Shown one piece after another: positions 1-6,702 of a stretch of DNA of 14,542 nucleotides. Location of the stretch: the NCBI GenBank assembly GCA_021810985.1, contig JAJZQA010000023.1, positions 1 to 14,542 on the forward strand. The letters are read 5' to 3'. The notes below the pieces were generated by a model. It saw only the letters and a program-made list of their open reading frames with translations, did not search any database and was not told the DNA's origin. The number at the start of each line of letters is the position of its first letter. The stretch's first letter is position 1. The position numbers and the translations under genes are program-made. The DNA is from Deltaproteobacteria bacterium (GTDB lineage Bacteria; Desulfobacterota; Desulfuromonadia; Geobacterales; Geobacteraceae).

Positions 1-392
1 GCCATGCGCGTCGCAAGGAAGAGGTGTTGCGGCCCTTTTTCCCGGGGTATCTTTTTTTGCATCTCGCCCCGGCGGAACGGAACTGGGTGACGATTGCCTC
101 CACCCGCGATGCCATCGGCCCGGTCTGTTTCGGTGACCAGTACGTGCCGGTGCCGGCTTGGATCATTGACGACTTGAAGGCCAGAGAAGAGGAGGGGGCG
201 ATTTCCCTGGCGGCGTTGCAAAAGGCGCAATTGAGGCCCGGCGCGGCAGTGGAGGTGCGGATCGACGAGGTGACCACGGCGCCAGGTCTTGTTTACTCGC
301 TGCGCGGCGAGGAAAATGTGATCGTGTTGCTCAACCTCATGAACCGCCAAGTGAAGACCACAGTTTCCCTGGATCAGGTCATCTCACGCTGA
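1..392 (+). CDS. NusG/RfaH-family transcription antiterminator, 5' end cut off by window
   Basis: This is the C-terminal part of a NusG paralogue. The frame is open to the left edge (first whole codon at 3), so the gene starts outside the window; a GTG at 24 is only an internal codon. The visible protein begins with a basic stretch (HARRKEEV) and RPFFPGYLFLHL, the hallmark late strand of the NGN domain. It continues through STRDAIGPVCFGD and a linker. It ends in a KOW-type domain (LRPGAAVEVRID, a degenerate APGLV turn, then VIVLLNLMNRQVKTTVSLDQV). Specialised NusG paralogues such as RfaH bind RNA polymerase and suppress termination in long polysaccharide operons, usually recruited by a leader element. 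Its place directly upstream of a long glycan operon, with an ops-like site 120 bases after its stop, fits that role. Family assignment is firm; RfaH-like specialisation rather than general NusG is inferred from context. Confidence 0.85.
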   Translation, partial: HARRKEEVLRPFFPGYLFLHLAPAERNWVTIASTRDAIGPVCFGDQYVPVPAWIIDDLKAREEEGAISLAALQKAQLRPGAAVEVRIDEVTTAPGLVYSLRGEENVIVLLNLMNRQVKTTVSLDQVISR

Positions 393-445
393 CTTCACAG
401 CAAATACCCCGATAGTGTTTTTTGCGTTATTTCTCCTAAATCGAC

Positions 446-474
446 TTGACAGGAAGGACTGATGCCGCTAGGGT
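446..474 (+). promoter_or_regulatory. Putative sigma-70 promoter of regulator/glycan operon
   Basis: A perfect TTGACA -35 hexamer at 446-451 is followed, after a 17-base spacer, by TAGGGT at 469-474, which keeps the three most conserved -10 positions (T1, A2, T6). An AT-rich stretch lies just upstream (about 420-445), as in UP elements. The predicted start is near 480-482, giving a leader of roughly 90 bases before the regulator at 570. This is a by-eye call; the poor centre of the -10 would suit a regulated promoter. Confidence 0.5.
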
Positions 475-503
475 GTTCATTGGTTGAACAAACACTCTGT
501 TCA
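474..503 (+). promoter_or_regulatory. Three TGTTCA/TGAACA half-sites, candidate operator
   Basis: TGTTCA (474-479) and TGAACA (485-490) form a perfect 6-bp inverted repeat around TTGGT. A third half-site, TGTTCA (498-503), makes a second inverted arrangement with a 7-base spacer. Half-site centres are 11 and 13 bases apart, about one helical turn. The array starts at the end of the putative -10 box and covers the predicted transcription start, the place for a repressor. The neighbouring MarR-family protein is the obvious candidate binder, but that is inference. Confidence 0.45.
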
Positions 504-511
504 CCCCATAT

Positions 512-525
512 GGCGGTAGCATGCC
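512..525 (+). promoter_or_regulatory. ops-like element (RfaH recruitment/pause site)
   Basis: The sequence GGCGGTAGCATGCC matches the core of the enterobacterial ops element (GGCGGTAGCGTGC) at 12 of 13 positions, including the whole GGCGGTAGC core. In E. coli this non-template-strand element pauses RNA polymerase and recruits RfaH. Here it lies on the coding strand about 30 bases downstream of the predicted start of transcription, in the untranslated leader before the regulator gene. The gene just upstream encodes an RfaH/NusG-family protein. The match is direct; function in this organism is inferred. Confidence 0.6.
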
Positions 526-543
526 TAATTCCCATCACAACTG

Positions 544-560
544 ATACCTATGTATTTTTT
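544..560 (+). terminator. Weak hairpin plus T-tract in leader (speculative)
   Basis: ATAC (544-547) and GTAT (552-555) can pair around a CTAT loop and are followed by five more T residues (556-560). The stem is only 4 bp and AT-rich, far weaker than a typical intrinsic terminator. It is noted because it follows the ops-like site by about 20 bases and could be a pause or leaky termination point on which an antiterminator acts. Confidence 0.15.
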
Positions 561-569
561 ACAAAACAA

Positions 570-893
570 ATGGACGACGCAATCCGATATCGCCTGCTCA
601 AGCTCCTGCACGAGCAACCACACCTGACCCAGCGTGAACTGGCCAAGGCCATGGGAATTTCCCTTGGCAAGGCCAATTTTTGTTTGCGGGCGCTCATTGG
701 AGTTGGCGCGATTAAGGTCAATAATTTCAAGAACTCTGCGAACAAGTCTGGCTACCTCTACCTTCTGACTCCTCGCGGTCTTGAGGAAAAAGCGAGAGTG
801 ACTCGTCAGTTCTTGGAGCGGAAGCTGGTTGAGTATGAAACGATCCAACGGGAACTCGAGGAGTTGCGAGGGGAAACACGACAAATTGACTGA
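570..893 (+). CDS. EPS-associated MarR-family winged-helix regulator
   Basis: This 107-residue protein looks like the small MarR-type regulators found in exopolysaccharide loci. A first helix (MDDAIRYRLLKLLHEQP) leads into the helix-turn-helix TQRELAKAMGISLGKANFCLRALIGVGAIKVNNF. The wing follows (NKSGYLYLLTPRGLEEKA), then a C-terminal coiled-coil-like helix (residues about 72-103) that probably dimerises. The ATG at 570 is chosen because family homology begins there. The open frame extends back to an ATG at 462, but those codons would lie within the putative promoter, operator and ops-like leader. No strong ribosome binding site is visible. It probably controls its own operon, with candidate binding sites at 474-503 and 910-937. 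The base composition is visibly more AT-rich than the genes downstream. Family is confident; ligand and targets are unknown. Confidence 0.85.
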   Translation: MDDAIRYRLLKLLHEQPHLTQRELAKAMGISLGKANFCLRALIGVGAIKVNNFKNSANKSGYLYLLTPRGLEEKARVTRQFLERKLVEYETIQRELEELRGETRQID

Positions 894-909
894 GTGTTAG
901 GGGGAAACA

Positions 910-937
910 GGCAACTCCTAACAATTTTAGGATTGCC
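910..937 (+). repeat. Near-perfect dyad/hairpin between regulator and glycan operon
   Basis: The left arm GGCAACTCCTAA (910-921) pairs with the right arm TTAGGATTGCC (927-937) around a CAATT loop: 11 base pairs with a single bulged C. No T-tract follows, so it does not look like a standard terminator. As DNA it could be an operator for the MarR-type regulator just upstream. As RNA it could protect the downstream message or tune expression, since it ends 21 bases before the GTG at 959. Confidence 0.6.
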
Positions 938-958
938 TTCGTGAAAAGGGGTTTATTT

Positions 959-3127
959 GTGAAAATTTTGATTACCGGGGTGAGTGGCCTTCTCGGCAAT
1001 AACCTTGCTCTATCTTTTCGGGATAATTCTACAAAATTGTGGGGGCAATTCTTTCATCAGCCTGTCGCAATCGCAGATTGTGAATGTTTTGGGCTTGATT
1101 TACGGGACTATATCGCGACCCGTCACGCCATCCATCGTATCCGACCGGAGGTTGTGATCCATTGTGCCTCCCGCACCGATGTCGATCGGATCGAACAGGA
1201 TAAGGAAGGGGGGTGGCAGTCCAACGTCATGGCCACGCGGGTGCTTATGGATGCCCTGCGGGACAGCGAGGCCAAGGTGGTCTATATCTCCACCGACTCT
1301 GTTTATCCCGGCGAGCACGGTCCTTACCTCGAAGAAGGACCACTTGCTCCCTGCAACTGGTATGGGTCGACCAAGCTTGAGGGGGAGAGGATCGTTGCCG
1401 ACCGCCCCGGCTCCCTGATCCTACGGACCAACATTTTCGGTTGGAACTGCCGTGACAAGGAGAGTATCGGCGAGTGGTTCTTGAACCGTCTGGCCCGAGG
1501 GGAAACGGTGCGGGGATTTATTGATGCTCGTTTCTCCACCATGTACACCTTCACCCTTGCCGCCATCCTTCAGCGTTGCCTGGCCAAGGGCTTCTCGGGC
1601 CTCTACAACTGTGCCAGCCGGGATGCCTGCTCGAAGTTTGAGTTTGGCCGGCGTCTGGCCAAGGGTTTTGGTTTTGACGAGGAACTGGTGCAGCCCATCC
1701 GTCTTGCTGATGTCGGCCTGGTGGCGGGCAGGGGGAACGATCTCAGCCTTGATGTCCAGAAATTGACCAAAGATCTCGGTCAGCTGTTGCCGACCATGAC
1801 GGAGAGCCTTGATCGGTTCCGACAGGATTGGCAGGAGGGGTTGCCTGCCCGGGTTAAGGGGAGGAAACCAGCAGCGATACGACCTGTTGGCGGGGACATC
1901 GTGCCGCCGCGGGCGATGATCCCCTATGGCTGCCAGGTCCTCGACGAGCAGGATATTGAAGCGGTTGCCCAGGCCCTGAAGTCGTCAAATCTGACTCAGG
2001 GGCCCGGGGTGGTTGGCTTTGAAGAGGCTCTGGCCCGGACCGTGGGGGCGGAGACCGCCGTTGTCGTGAACTCCGGAACCTCGGCACTCCATATAGCCTG
2101 CCTGGCTGTCGGGGTTGGGCCCGGCGACGAGGTGATCACCTCACCTATTACCTTTGTCGCCTCGGCAAACTGTGTCGCCTATTGCGGGGCTCGCCCCGTT
2201 TTTGCCGACATCGATCCCCTGACCTACAATGTTTCCCCCCACGAGATCGAAAAGAAGATTACGCCCCGCACCAAGGCCGTGATTCCGGTCCACTTCGCCG
2301 GCCAGAGCTGTGATATGGCGGCAATCGCGGTAGTGGTGCGGGCGGCGGAAAAAAAGTACGGCCATCGGATTTATCTCATCGAAGACGCCTGCCACGCCCT
2401 GGGCTCACGGTATCAAGATACCTCGGTCGGTTCCTGCACCTTTTCCGACATGACCGTGATGAGTTTCCATCCGGTTAAGCACATCACCACCGGCGAGGGG
2501 GGGGCGGTTCTGACCAATGACCACGGCCTGACCAGAAAACTGCGGTTGTTCCGCTCCCACGGCATCACCGCTGACCCAGCCGAGTTCATCTATGCCGACC
2601 AGGCCTTCTCCTCGGTCCGCCGTAACGCCGGAGCAGTGGTCAACCCCTGGTACTATGAACAGCAGCACTTGGGTTATAACTACCGCATCACCGATATCCA
2701 GTGTCGTCTCGGCGTTTCCCAGCTCCAGAAGCTGGCGACATTCCGCGAGGTCCGGCGGCAGGTCGTTGCGACATACAATCAAAGGTTCGCGGCAGTGGAA
2801 CATCTCCGCGTTCCCTATGAGATGCCCGCCTGCGACACCAACTTTCATCTCTATGTGTTGCTCTTTGATTTCGAGGGGATCGGTGTTGGACGGGGTGAGG
2901 CGATCCTCAAGCTGCGTGAAGCCGGCGTGCAGACCCAGGTCCACTATATCCCGGTTTATACCCAGCCCTACTACCAGCAAATGTTCGGAACCCGTTGGGG
3001 GGAATGTCCCGAGGCCGAGGCGTATTATGCGCAATGCCTCTCCATCCCTCTCTTTCCCAGCCTGACAGCGGCAGAAGTGGAAAAGGTTGTCGGGACCATC
3101 CAAAAATTCACCAGGGGGCTGCTGTGA
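959..3127 (+). CDS. pseC: Fused RmlD-like SDR reductase / PseC-type sugar aminotransferase
   Basis: This 722-residue protein joins two enzymes normally encoded separately. Residues 1 to about 290 are an extended SDR of the RmlD (dTDP-4-dehydrorhamnose reductase) type. They carry the nucleotide-binding GVSGLLG near the N terminus, ISTDSVYPG, and the catalytic Y135-x-x-x-K139 (YGSTK). A short basic, proline-containing linker leads to residues 320-722, a DegT/DnrJ/EryC1 aminotransferase closest to PseC. Its features include MIPYGCQVLDEQDI, NSGTSALHIA, EDACHALG, the PLP-binding lysine K507 in SFHPVKHITTGEGG, and HYIPVYTQPYYQ near the end. PseC aminates C4 of the UDP-4-keto-6-deoxy sugar in pseudaminic acid synthesis. 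The SDR half is not PseB-like; it could reduce a keto sugar. GTG 959 is preferred over the in-frame GTG at 941 because AAGGGG precedes it at good spacing. The stop overlaps the next start. Confidence 0.88.
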   Translation: MKILITGVSGLLGNNLALSFRDNSTKLWGQFFHQPVAIADCECFGLDLRDYIATRHAIHRIRPEVVIHCASRTDVDRIEQDKEGGWQSNVMATRVLMDALRDSEAKVVYISTDSVYPGEHGPYLEEGPLAPCNWYGSTKLEGERIVADRPGSLILRTNIFGWNCRDKESIGEWFLNRLARGETVRGFIDARFSTMYTFTLAAILQRCLAKGFSGLYNCASRDACSKFEFGRRLAKGFGFDEELVQPIRLADVGLVAGRGNDLSLDVQKLTKDLGQLLPTMTESLDRFRQDWQEGLPARVKGRKPAAIRPVGGDIVPPRAMIPYGCQVLDEQDIEAVAQALKSSNLTQGPGVVGFEEALARTVGAETAVVVNSGTSALHIACLAVGVGPGDEVITSPITFVASANCVAYCGARPVFADIDPLTYNVSPHEIEKKITPRTKAVIPVHFAGQSCDMAAIAVVVRAAEKKYGHRIYLIEDACHALGSRYQDTSVGSCTFSDMTVMSFHPVKHITTGEGGAVLTNDHGLTRKLRLFRSHGITADPAEFIYADQAFSSVRRNAGAVVNPWYYEQQHLGYNYRITDIQCRLGVSQLQKLATFREVRRQVVATYNQRFAAVEHLRVPYEMPACDTNFHLYVLLFDFEGIGVGRGEAILKLREAGVQTQVHYIPVYTQPYYQQMFGTRWGECPEAEAYYAQCLSIPLFPSLTAAEVEKVVGTIQKFTRGLL

Positions 3128-4440
3128 ATCTCGACAAGAGTTTGGCAATGCAGCAACGAGCCGGGAAGCGCATTCCTGGTATGTCCCAGTTGCTGTCGAA
3201 ACGGCCTGACATGTTCTCCGAGGGCGTCTGGCCCGGTTACTACTCCAAGGCCGAGGGGGTCTACGTCTGGGATCTGGACGGCAACCGCTATCTCGATATG
3301 AGTATTGCCGGCATCGGCGCCAACGTGCTCGGCTACGCTGATCCGGATGTCAACGCCGCAGTGGTGGCTGCGGTTGCCAACGGTTCCAGTTCTTCGCTGA
3401 ACTGTCCCGAAGAGGTCGAACTCGCCGAGCTGCTCTGTGAGCTCCATCCCTGGGCGGAGATGGCCCGACTGCCCCGCACCGGCGGTGAATCGATGGCCGT
3501 GGCGGTCCGCATCGCCCGGGCGTATACCAACCGGGATGTAGTGGCGTTCTGTGGCTACCATGGCTGGCACGACTGGTATCTCGCGGCGAACCTAGGCTCT
3601 GCCAACGCTTTGCGAGGGCATCTCCTCCCGGGACTCGCCCCGGTTGGTGTCCCTGCCAGTCTCACCGGCACGGCCCTGCCGTTCCGCTACAACCGTATTG
3701 ACGAACTCAAGGCGATCATCGCGGCCCATGGCGGCAACCTGGCGGCGATCGTCATGGAGCCCATCCGCAACATGCAGCCCGAGAACAACTTCCTGCAGGA
3801 GGTGCGGGCGCTTGCCACTGCCTCCGGTGCGGTGCTGGTCGTTGACGAGATCTCCGCCGGCTTCCGGATGAACACCGGCGGTGCCCACCTGCTGCTCGGT
3901 CTTGAGCCGGACGTGGCCGTCTTTTCGAAAGCCTTGGGCAACGGTTACCCCATTGGGGCAATCATCGGCAAGGCGGAGGTGATGTCTGCGGCCCAGGACT
4001 CCTTCATCAGCAGCACCATGTGGACCGAACGCATCGGCCCGGTCGCGGCCCTGGCAACGGTGAAAAAGCACCGCAAACTCGCGGCGGGATCGCATCTGAT
4101 GGCGATCGGCCGGCTGGTGCAGGCCGGCTGGTCGGCTGCCGCCGCTGCGAGTGGGCTGGATATCGCTGTCAGCGGTATTCCCCCCTTGAGCCATTTCGTC
4201 TTCAACCATGAAGAGGCCCAGAGCATGAAGGCATATTTCGTTCAACTGATGCTCGGCAAGGGGTTCCTTGCCTCAAACCTCTTCTATGCCATGCTTGCCC
4301 ATACCGAAGAGCACGTTGCGCACTACCAGCGCGCGGTGGAGGAAAGTTTTGGTGAAGTCGTGGCTGCGGTGGCCGCGGGCAACCTCTCGTCACGGCTGCG
4401 GGGCCGGGCGGCGGCGAGCGGTTTCAAGCGGCTGACCTGA
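3124..4440 (+). CDS. Class III PLP aminotransferase, glutamate-1-semialdehyde aminomutase-like
   Basis: The protein (438 residues) has the class III aminotransferase layout: GVYVWDLDGNRYLDMSIAGIGANVLGY near the N terminus, a phosphate-binding RTGGESMAVAVRIAR region, and FCGYHGWHDW. VLVVDEISAGFRM supplies the aspartate facing the pyridine nitrogen, and FSKALGNGYPIGA carries the PLP lysine K269. It resembles glutamate-1-semialdehyde aminomutase, but a haem-pathway role is unlikely inside a sugar operon. A sugar or side-chain transamination is more plausible, though the substrate is unknown. GTG 3124 overlaps the previous stop (GTGA) and has AGGGGG five bases upstream, implying translational coupling. 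An earlier in-frame ATG at 2995 lies inside the previous gene and is unlikely. The next gene overlaps by one base, so this enzyme and the reductase that follows may act in sequence. Confidence 0.85.
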   Translation: MNLDKSLAMQQRAGKRIPGMSQLLSKRPDMFSEGVWPGYYSKAEGVYVWDLDGNRYLDMSIAGIGANVLGYADPDVNAAVVAAVANGSSSSLNCPEEVELAELLCELHPWAEMARLPRTGGESMAVAVRIARAYTNRDVVAFCGYHGWHDWYLAANLGSANALRGHLLPGLAPVGVPASLTGTALPFRYNRIDELKAIIAAHGGNLAAIVMEPIRNMQPENNFLQEVRALATASGAVLVVDEISAGFRMNTGGAHLLLGLEPDVAVFSKALGNGYPIGAIIGKAEVMSAAQDSFISSTMWTERIGPVAALATVKKHRKLAAGSHLMAIGRLVQAGWSAAAAASGLDIAVSGIPPLSHFVFNHEEAQSMKAYFVQLMLGKGFLASNLFYAMLAHTEEHVAHYQRAVEESFGEVVAAVAAGNLSSRLRGRAAASGFKRLT

Positions 4441-5351
4441 TGGCGTTGGCTGATGTGCAGGAGTTCCGACTTGTCCTCGGCACCGCCCAGCTTGGCATGG
4501 CTTACGGAATTGCCAACCGCGTCGGCAAACCGGATCAGGAGGCCGCCACCGCCATCGTTCGCGCCGCCTGGCAGCACGGGGTCAGGGAGTTTGACACCGC
4601 CCAGGGATACGGCGACTCCGAAGCGGTTCTCGGACGGGCTATGGCGGCGCTGGGCATAGCCGGCGAGGCCCGGATCATCACCAAGATCACCCTGCCCCGT
4701 GACCGGGACGAGGCGCAGCACCTCCGGCAGGCAGTGCAGGCGAGTCTGGCGCGGCTTGGAGTCGGCAGGCTTTATGGCCTCATGCTGCACCGGGAGGATG
4801 AACTTGATCGGCTCGATGCCGGGCTGGGCCGTCACTTGCGGCAACTGGTTGAAGATGGGTTGGTGGAACGCCTGGGCATTTCGGTGTACTCGGCTGCCCG
4901 GGCGCGGCAGATGCTGGCCTGTGATGGCATCGAGATAGTGCAGATCCCGGCCAACATGCTCGACCGGCGCTTTGAACAGGCCGCGGTCTTCGAGGAGGCC
5001 GCTCGGGTCGCCAAGACGGTGTATGTGCGGAGCGTCTATCTGCAGGGGCTGCTGTTGATGGCCGAGGCTGATCTGGCCCCGGCCATGGCCTATGCCGCGC
5101 CGGTGCTGCGGAAGGTGGTGGCGATGGCCGCCGAGGCCGGGGTGAGCCGCGGGGAGCTGGCAATGATGTTCGTCGCCTCGGCGTATCCGCGGGCGAAGAT
5201 TGTCGTCGGGGTCGAAACCCCGGCGCAGATGGAGACCAACGTGCGGGTCATGGAAGGGCGGTTACCGGGCAATGCCGTTGCCCGGATACGTGACGTCTTT
5301 CGGGATGTTGACGAAAAGGTGCTGAACCCCTCGCTGTGGCCTGCCCCATAG
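4440..5351 (+). CDS. Aldo/keto reductase
   Basis: This 303-residue protein is an NAD(P)H-dependent aldo/keto reductase barrel. It opens with LVLGTAQLGMAYGIAN and contains the full catalytic tetrad: D52 and Y57 in EFDTAQGYGDSE, K82 in ITKITL, and H117 in LMLHRED. The C-terminal part has the cofactor-binding style AKIVVGVETPAQMETNV. Its start overlaps the aminotransferase stop by one base (TGATG), so the two are made together. A reductase beside an aminotransferase could reduce the keto sugar, or regenerate an alcohol, around the amination step. The substrate cannot be read from the sequence. Family assignment is secure; its role in nonulosonate modification is inferred from the operon. Confidence 0.88.
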   Translation: MALADVQEFRLVLGTAQLGMAYGIANRVGKPDQEAATAIVRAAWQHGVREFDTAQGYGDSEAVLGRAMAALGIAGEARIITKITLPRDRDEAQHLRQAVQASLARLGVGRLYGLMLHREDELDRLDAGLGRHLRQLVEDGLVERLGISVYSAARARQMLACDGIEIVQIPANMLDRRFEQAAVFEEAARVAKTVYVRSVYLQGLLLMAEADLAPAMAYAAPVLRKVVAMAAEAGVSRGELAMMFVASAYPRAKIVVGVETPAQMETNVRVMEGRLPGNAVARIRDVFRDVDEKVLNPSLWPAP

Positions 5352-5360
5352 AAAAAGGAA

Positions 5361-5918
5361 ATGACTGGTCGAATCTCCCCCCCTGTTCTGCAAGGGAAAC
5401 GTCTTTTTTTGAAGGAACTCGATCCGGCGGAAGTGACCCAGCGGTACTGCGACTGGCTCAATGACCCCCAGGTCAATCAGTTCCTGGAAAGTCGTTTTCA
5501 AATCGCCACTCTCGATACGGTGCGGGCCTTTGTGCGCGCCATGCTGAAAGATCCGGCGAACATCCTTTTTGCTATCCGTCTGCAGGAGAGCGGCAGGCAT
5601 ATTGGCAACATCAAGCTTGGCCCCATCGACCGGCAACAACGGCGAGCTGAGGTCGGCCTGGTGGTCGGCGAGGAGGATTGCCGGGGCAAAGGGTATGCCT
5701 CGGAGGCCCTGGCGCTGGTCGTCGACTACGCCTTTGCCGAACTCGGTCTGCACAAGCTGACCGCTGGCTGCTATGAGCCGAACACGGCCTCTGTCGCCCT
5801 GTTCACCGGCTGCGGCTTTGCTGTTGACGGGATTCGCAAGAGGCACTGCTGGTACCAGGGGACCTATGTCGATGCCGTCCTCTTTGGACTTTTTAATCCC
5901 CGCGAAGAGGAAGGATAG
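5361..5918 (+). CDS. GNAT N-acetyltransferase, PseH-like role
   Basis: A 185-residue GNAT enzyme of the RimJ/RimL type. It begins with LQGKRLFLKELDPAEVTQRYCDWLND, has a central strand HIGNIKLGPID, the acetyl-CoA pyrophosphate-binding loop R108-G-K-G-Y-A113, and the typical C-terminal EPNTASVALFTGCGF. It ends with a substrate-side tail containing RHCWYQGTYVDAVLFGLF. In pseudaminic acid synthesis PseH acetylates the C4 amine that PseC installs. Lying among pseC-, pseG- and pseI-type genes, this is the best candidate for that step, though it could transfer a different acyl group. The ATG at 5361 follows AAAAAGGA nine bases after the previous stop. Confidence 0.8.
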   Translation: MTGRISPPVLQGKRLFLKELDPAEVTQRYCDWLNDPQVNQFLESRFQIATLDTVRAFVRAMLKDPANILFAIRLQESGRHIGNIKLGPIDRQQRRAEVGLVVGEEDCRGKGYASEALALVVDYAFAELGLHKLTAGCYEPNTASVALFTGCGFAVDGIRKRHCWYQGTYVDAVLFGLFNPREEEG

Positions 5919-5922
5919 GGGC

Positions 5923-6702
5923 ATGGACGTCACCGCCATTATTCAGGCCCGGATGACCTCGTCGCGTCTGCCTGGCAAGATTGTCAAACAGGTGGGCGGC
6001 AGGCCGCTTCTCGCCCTGATGATCGAGCGGGTGCGCCAGGCGCGCCGTATTGCCCGGGTGATTATTGCCACCACCACTAACCGGGAGGACGACGTCGTCG
6101 CCGCCCTTGGTGCGGAACTGGGCGTTCCCGTGTTCAGAGGCTCCGAGCGGCATGTCCTGGAGCGTTTCTCGCAGGCGGCAGTCCGTTATAGCGGCGAGAT
6201 CATCATGCGGTTAACCGGCGACTGTCCCCTTATTGATCCCGACCTGCTCGATGAACTGGTGGCGTTCTTTGGCCGTGGCGAGTACGATTACGCCAGTAAC
6301 TGCCTGGAGCCCACCCTTCCTGACGGGCTCGATGCCGAGATTTTTACGCGCCGAGCCTTGCTGGAGGCCTATGAAGAGGCTCGGCTGCCTTCGGAGATTG
6401 AACACGTGACCGCCTTTATCAACCAGCGGCCGGATCGCTATCGACTGGGCAGCTGGCGGCATGGACGGGATCTTTCCGGTCTTCGCTGGACAGTGGACGA
6501 GGCCGAGGATTTCGAATTCGTCCGCCAGGTACTCGAAATGCTGCCTGACGGGCGGAATTTTCGCATGCAGGATGTCCTGACGCTGCTGGCGGAGCGTCCA
6601 GAACTCTTGGCGATCAACAGCGGCTTTCAGCGTAACGAAGGACTGATGAAATCCCTGCGGGAAGATGTGGATTTCATCGAAGCGCACGGGAAGGGTGAAT
6701 GA
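5923..6702 (+). CDS. spsF: SpsF-type cytidylyltransferase (sugar/nonulosonate activation)
   Basis: The 259-residue protein belongs to the SpsF branch of the cytidylyltransferase family that also holds CMP-sialic and CMP-pseudaminic acid synthetases. The nucleotide-binding N terminus is AIIQARMTSSRLPGKI. RLTGDCPLIDPDLLD provides metal and substrate contacts, and YASNCLEPTLPDGLDAEIF is the SpsF signature, followed by LRWTVDEAEDFEFV. It probably activates the C9 acid made by the PseI-type synthase as its CMP derivative, taking the place of PseF; that substrate is inferred. ATG 5923 was chosen because homology begins there and GGATAGGGG precedes it. It starts four bases after the acetyltransferase stop, and its own stop overlaps the next start (ATGA). 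In-frame codons back to 5773 lie inside the previous gene. Confidence 0.85.
   Translation: MDVTAIIQARMTSSRLPGKIVKQVGGRPLLALMIERVRQARRIARVIIATTTNREDDVVAALGAELGVPVFRGSERHVLERFSQAAVRYSGEIIMRLTGDCPLIDPDLLDELVAFFGRGEYDYASNCLEPTLPDGLDAEIFTRRALLEAYEEARLPSEIEHVTAFINQRPDRYRLGSWRHGRDLSGLRWTVDEAEDFEFVRQVLEMLPDGRNFRMQDVLTLLAERPELLAINSGFQRNEGLMKSLREDVDFIEAHGKGE

Noticed and set aside
400..430. Terminator after the antiterminator gene (TTTTTT near 419-424)
   Set aside because: A T-run is present, but only a very weak GCAAA/TTTTGC pairing precedes it, with no convincing GC-rich stem.
462..569. Upstream extension of the MarR-type gene to an ATG at 462
   Set aside because: These 36 codons do not resemble the family, lack a ribosome binding site, and overlap the putative promoter, operator and ops-like site; homology starts at the ATG at 570.
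886..933. Second promoter (TTGACT at 886-891) for the pse operon
   Set aside because: No acceptable -10 box occurs at 16-18 bases; TAGGAT at 928-933 is much too far downstream.
2405..3148. Reverse-strand open frame (about 247 codons) opposite the PseC domain
   Set aside because: It mirrors conserved aminotransferase codons, shows no recognisable domain, and is typical of high-GC shadow frames.
3124..4440. Haem-pathway hemL (glutamate-1-semialdehyde aminomutase)
   Set aside because: The protein resembles the family, but its translational coupling to sugar genes and its differing active-site surroundings (FSKALGNGYP) favour a sugar-pathway role; no hemL symbol is assigned.
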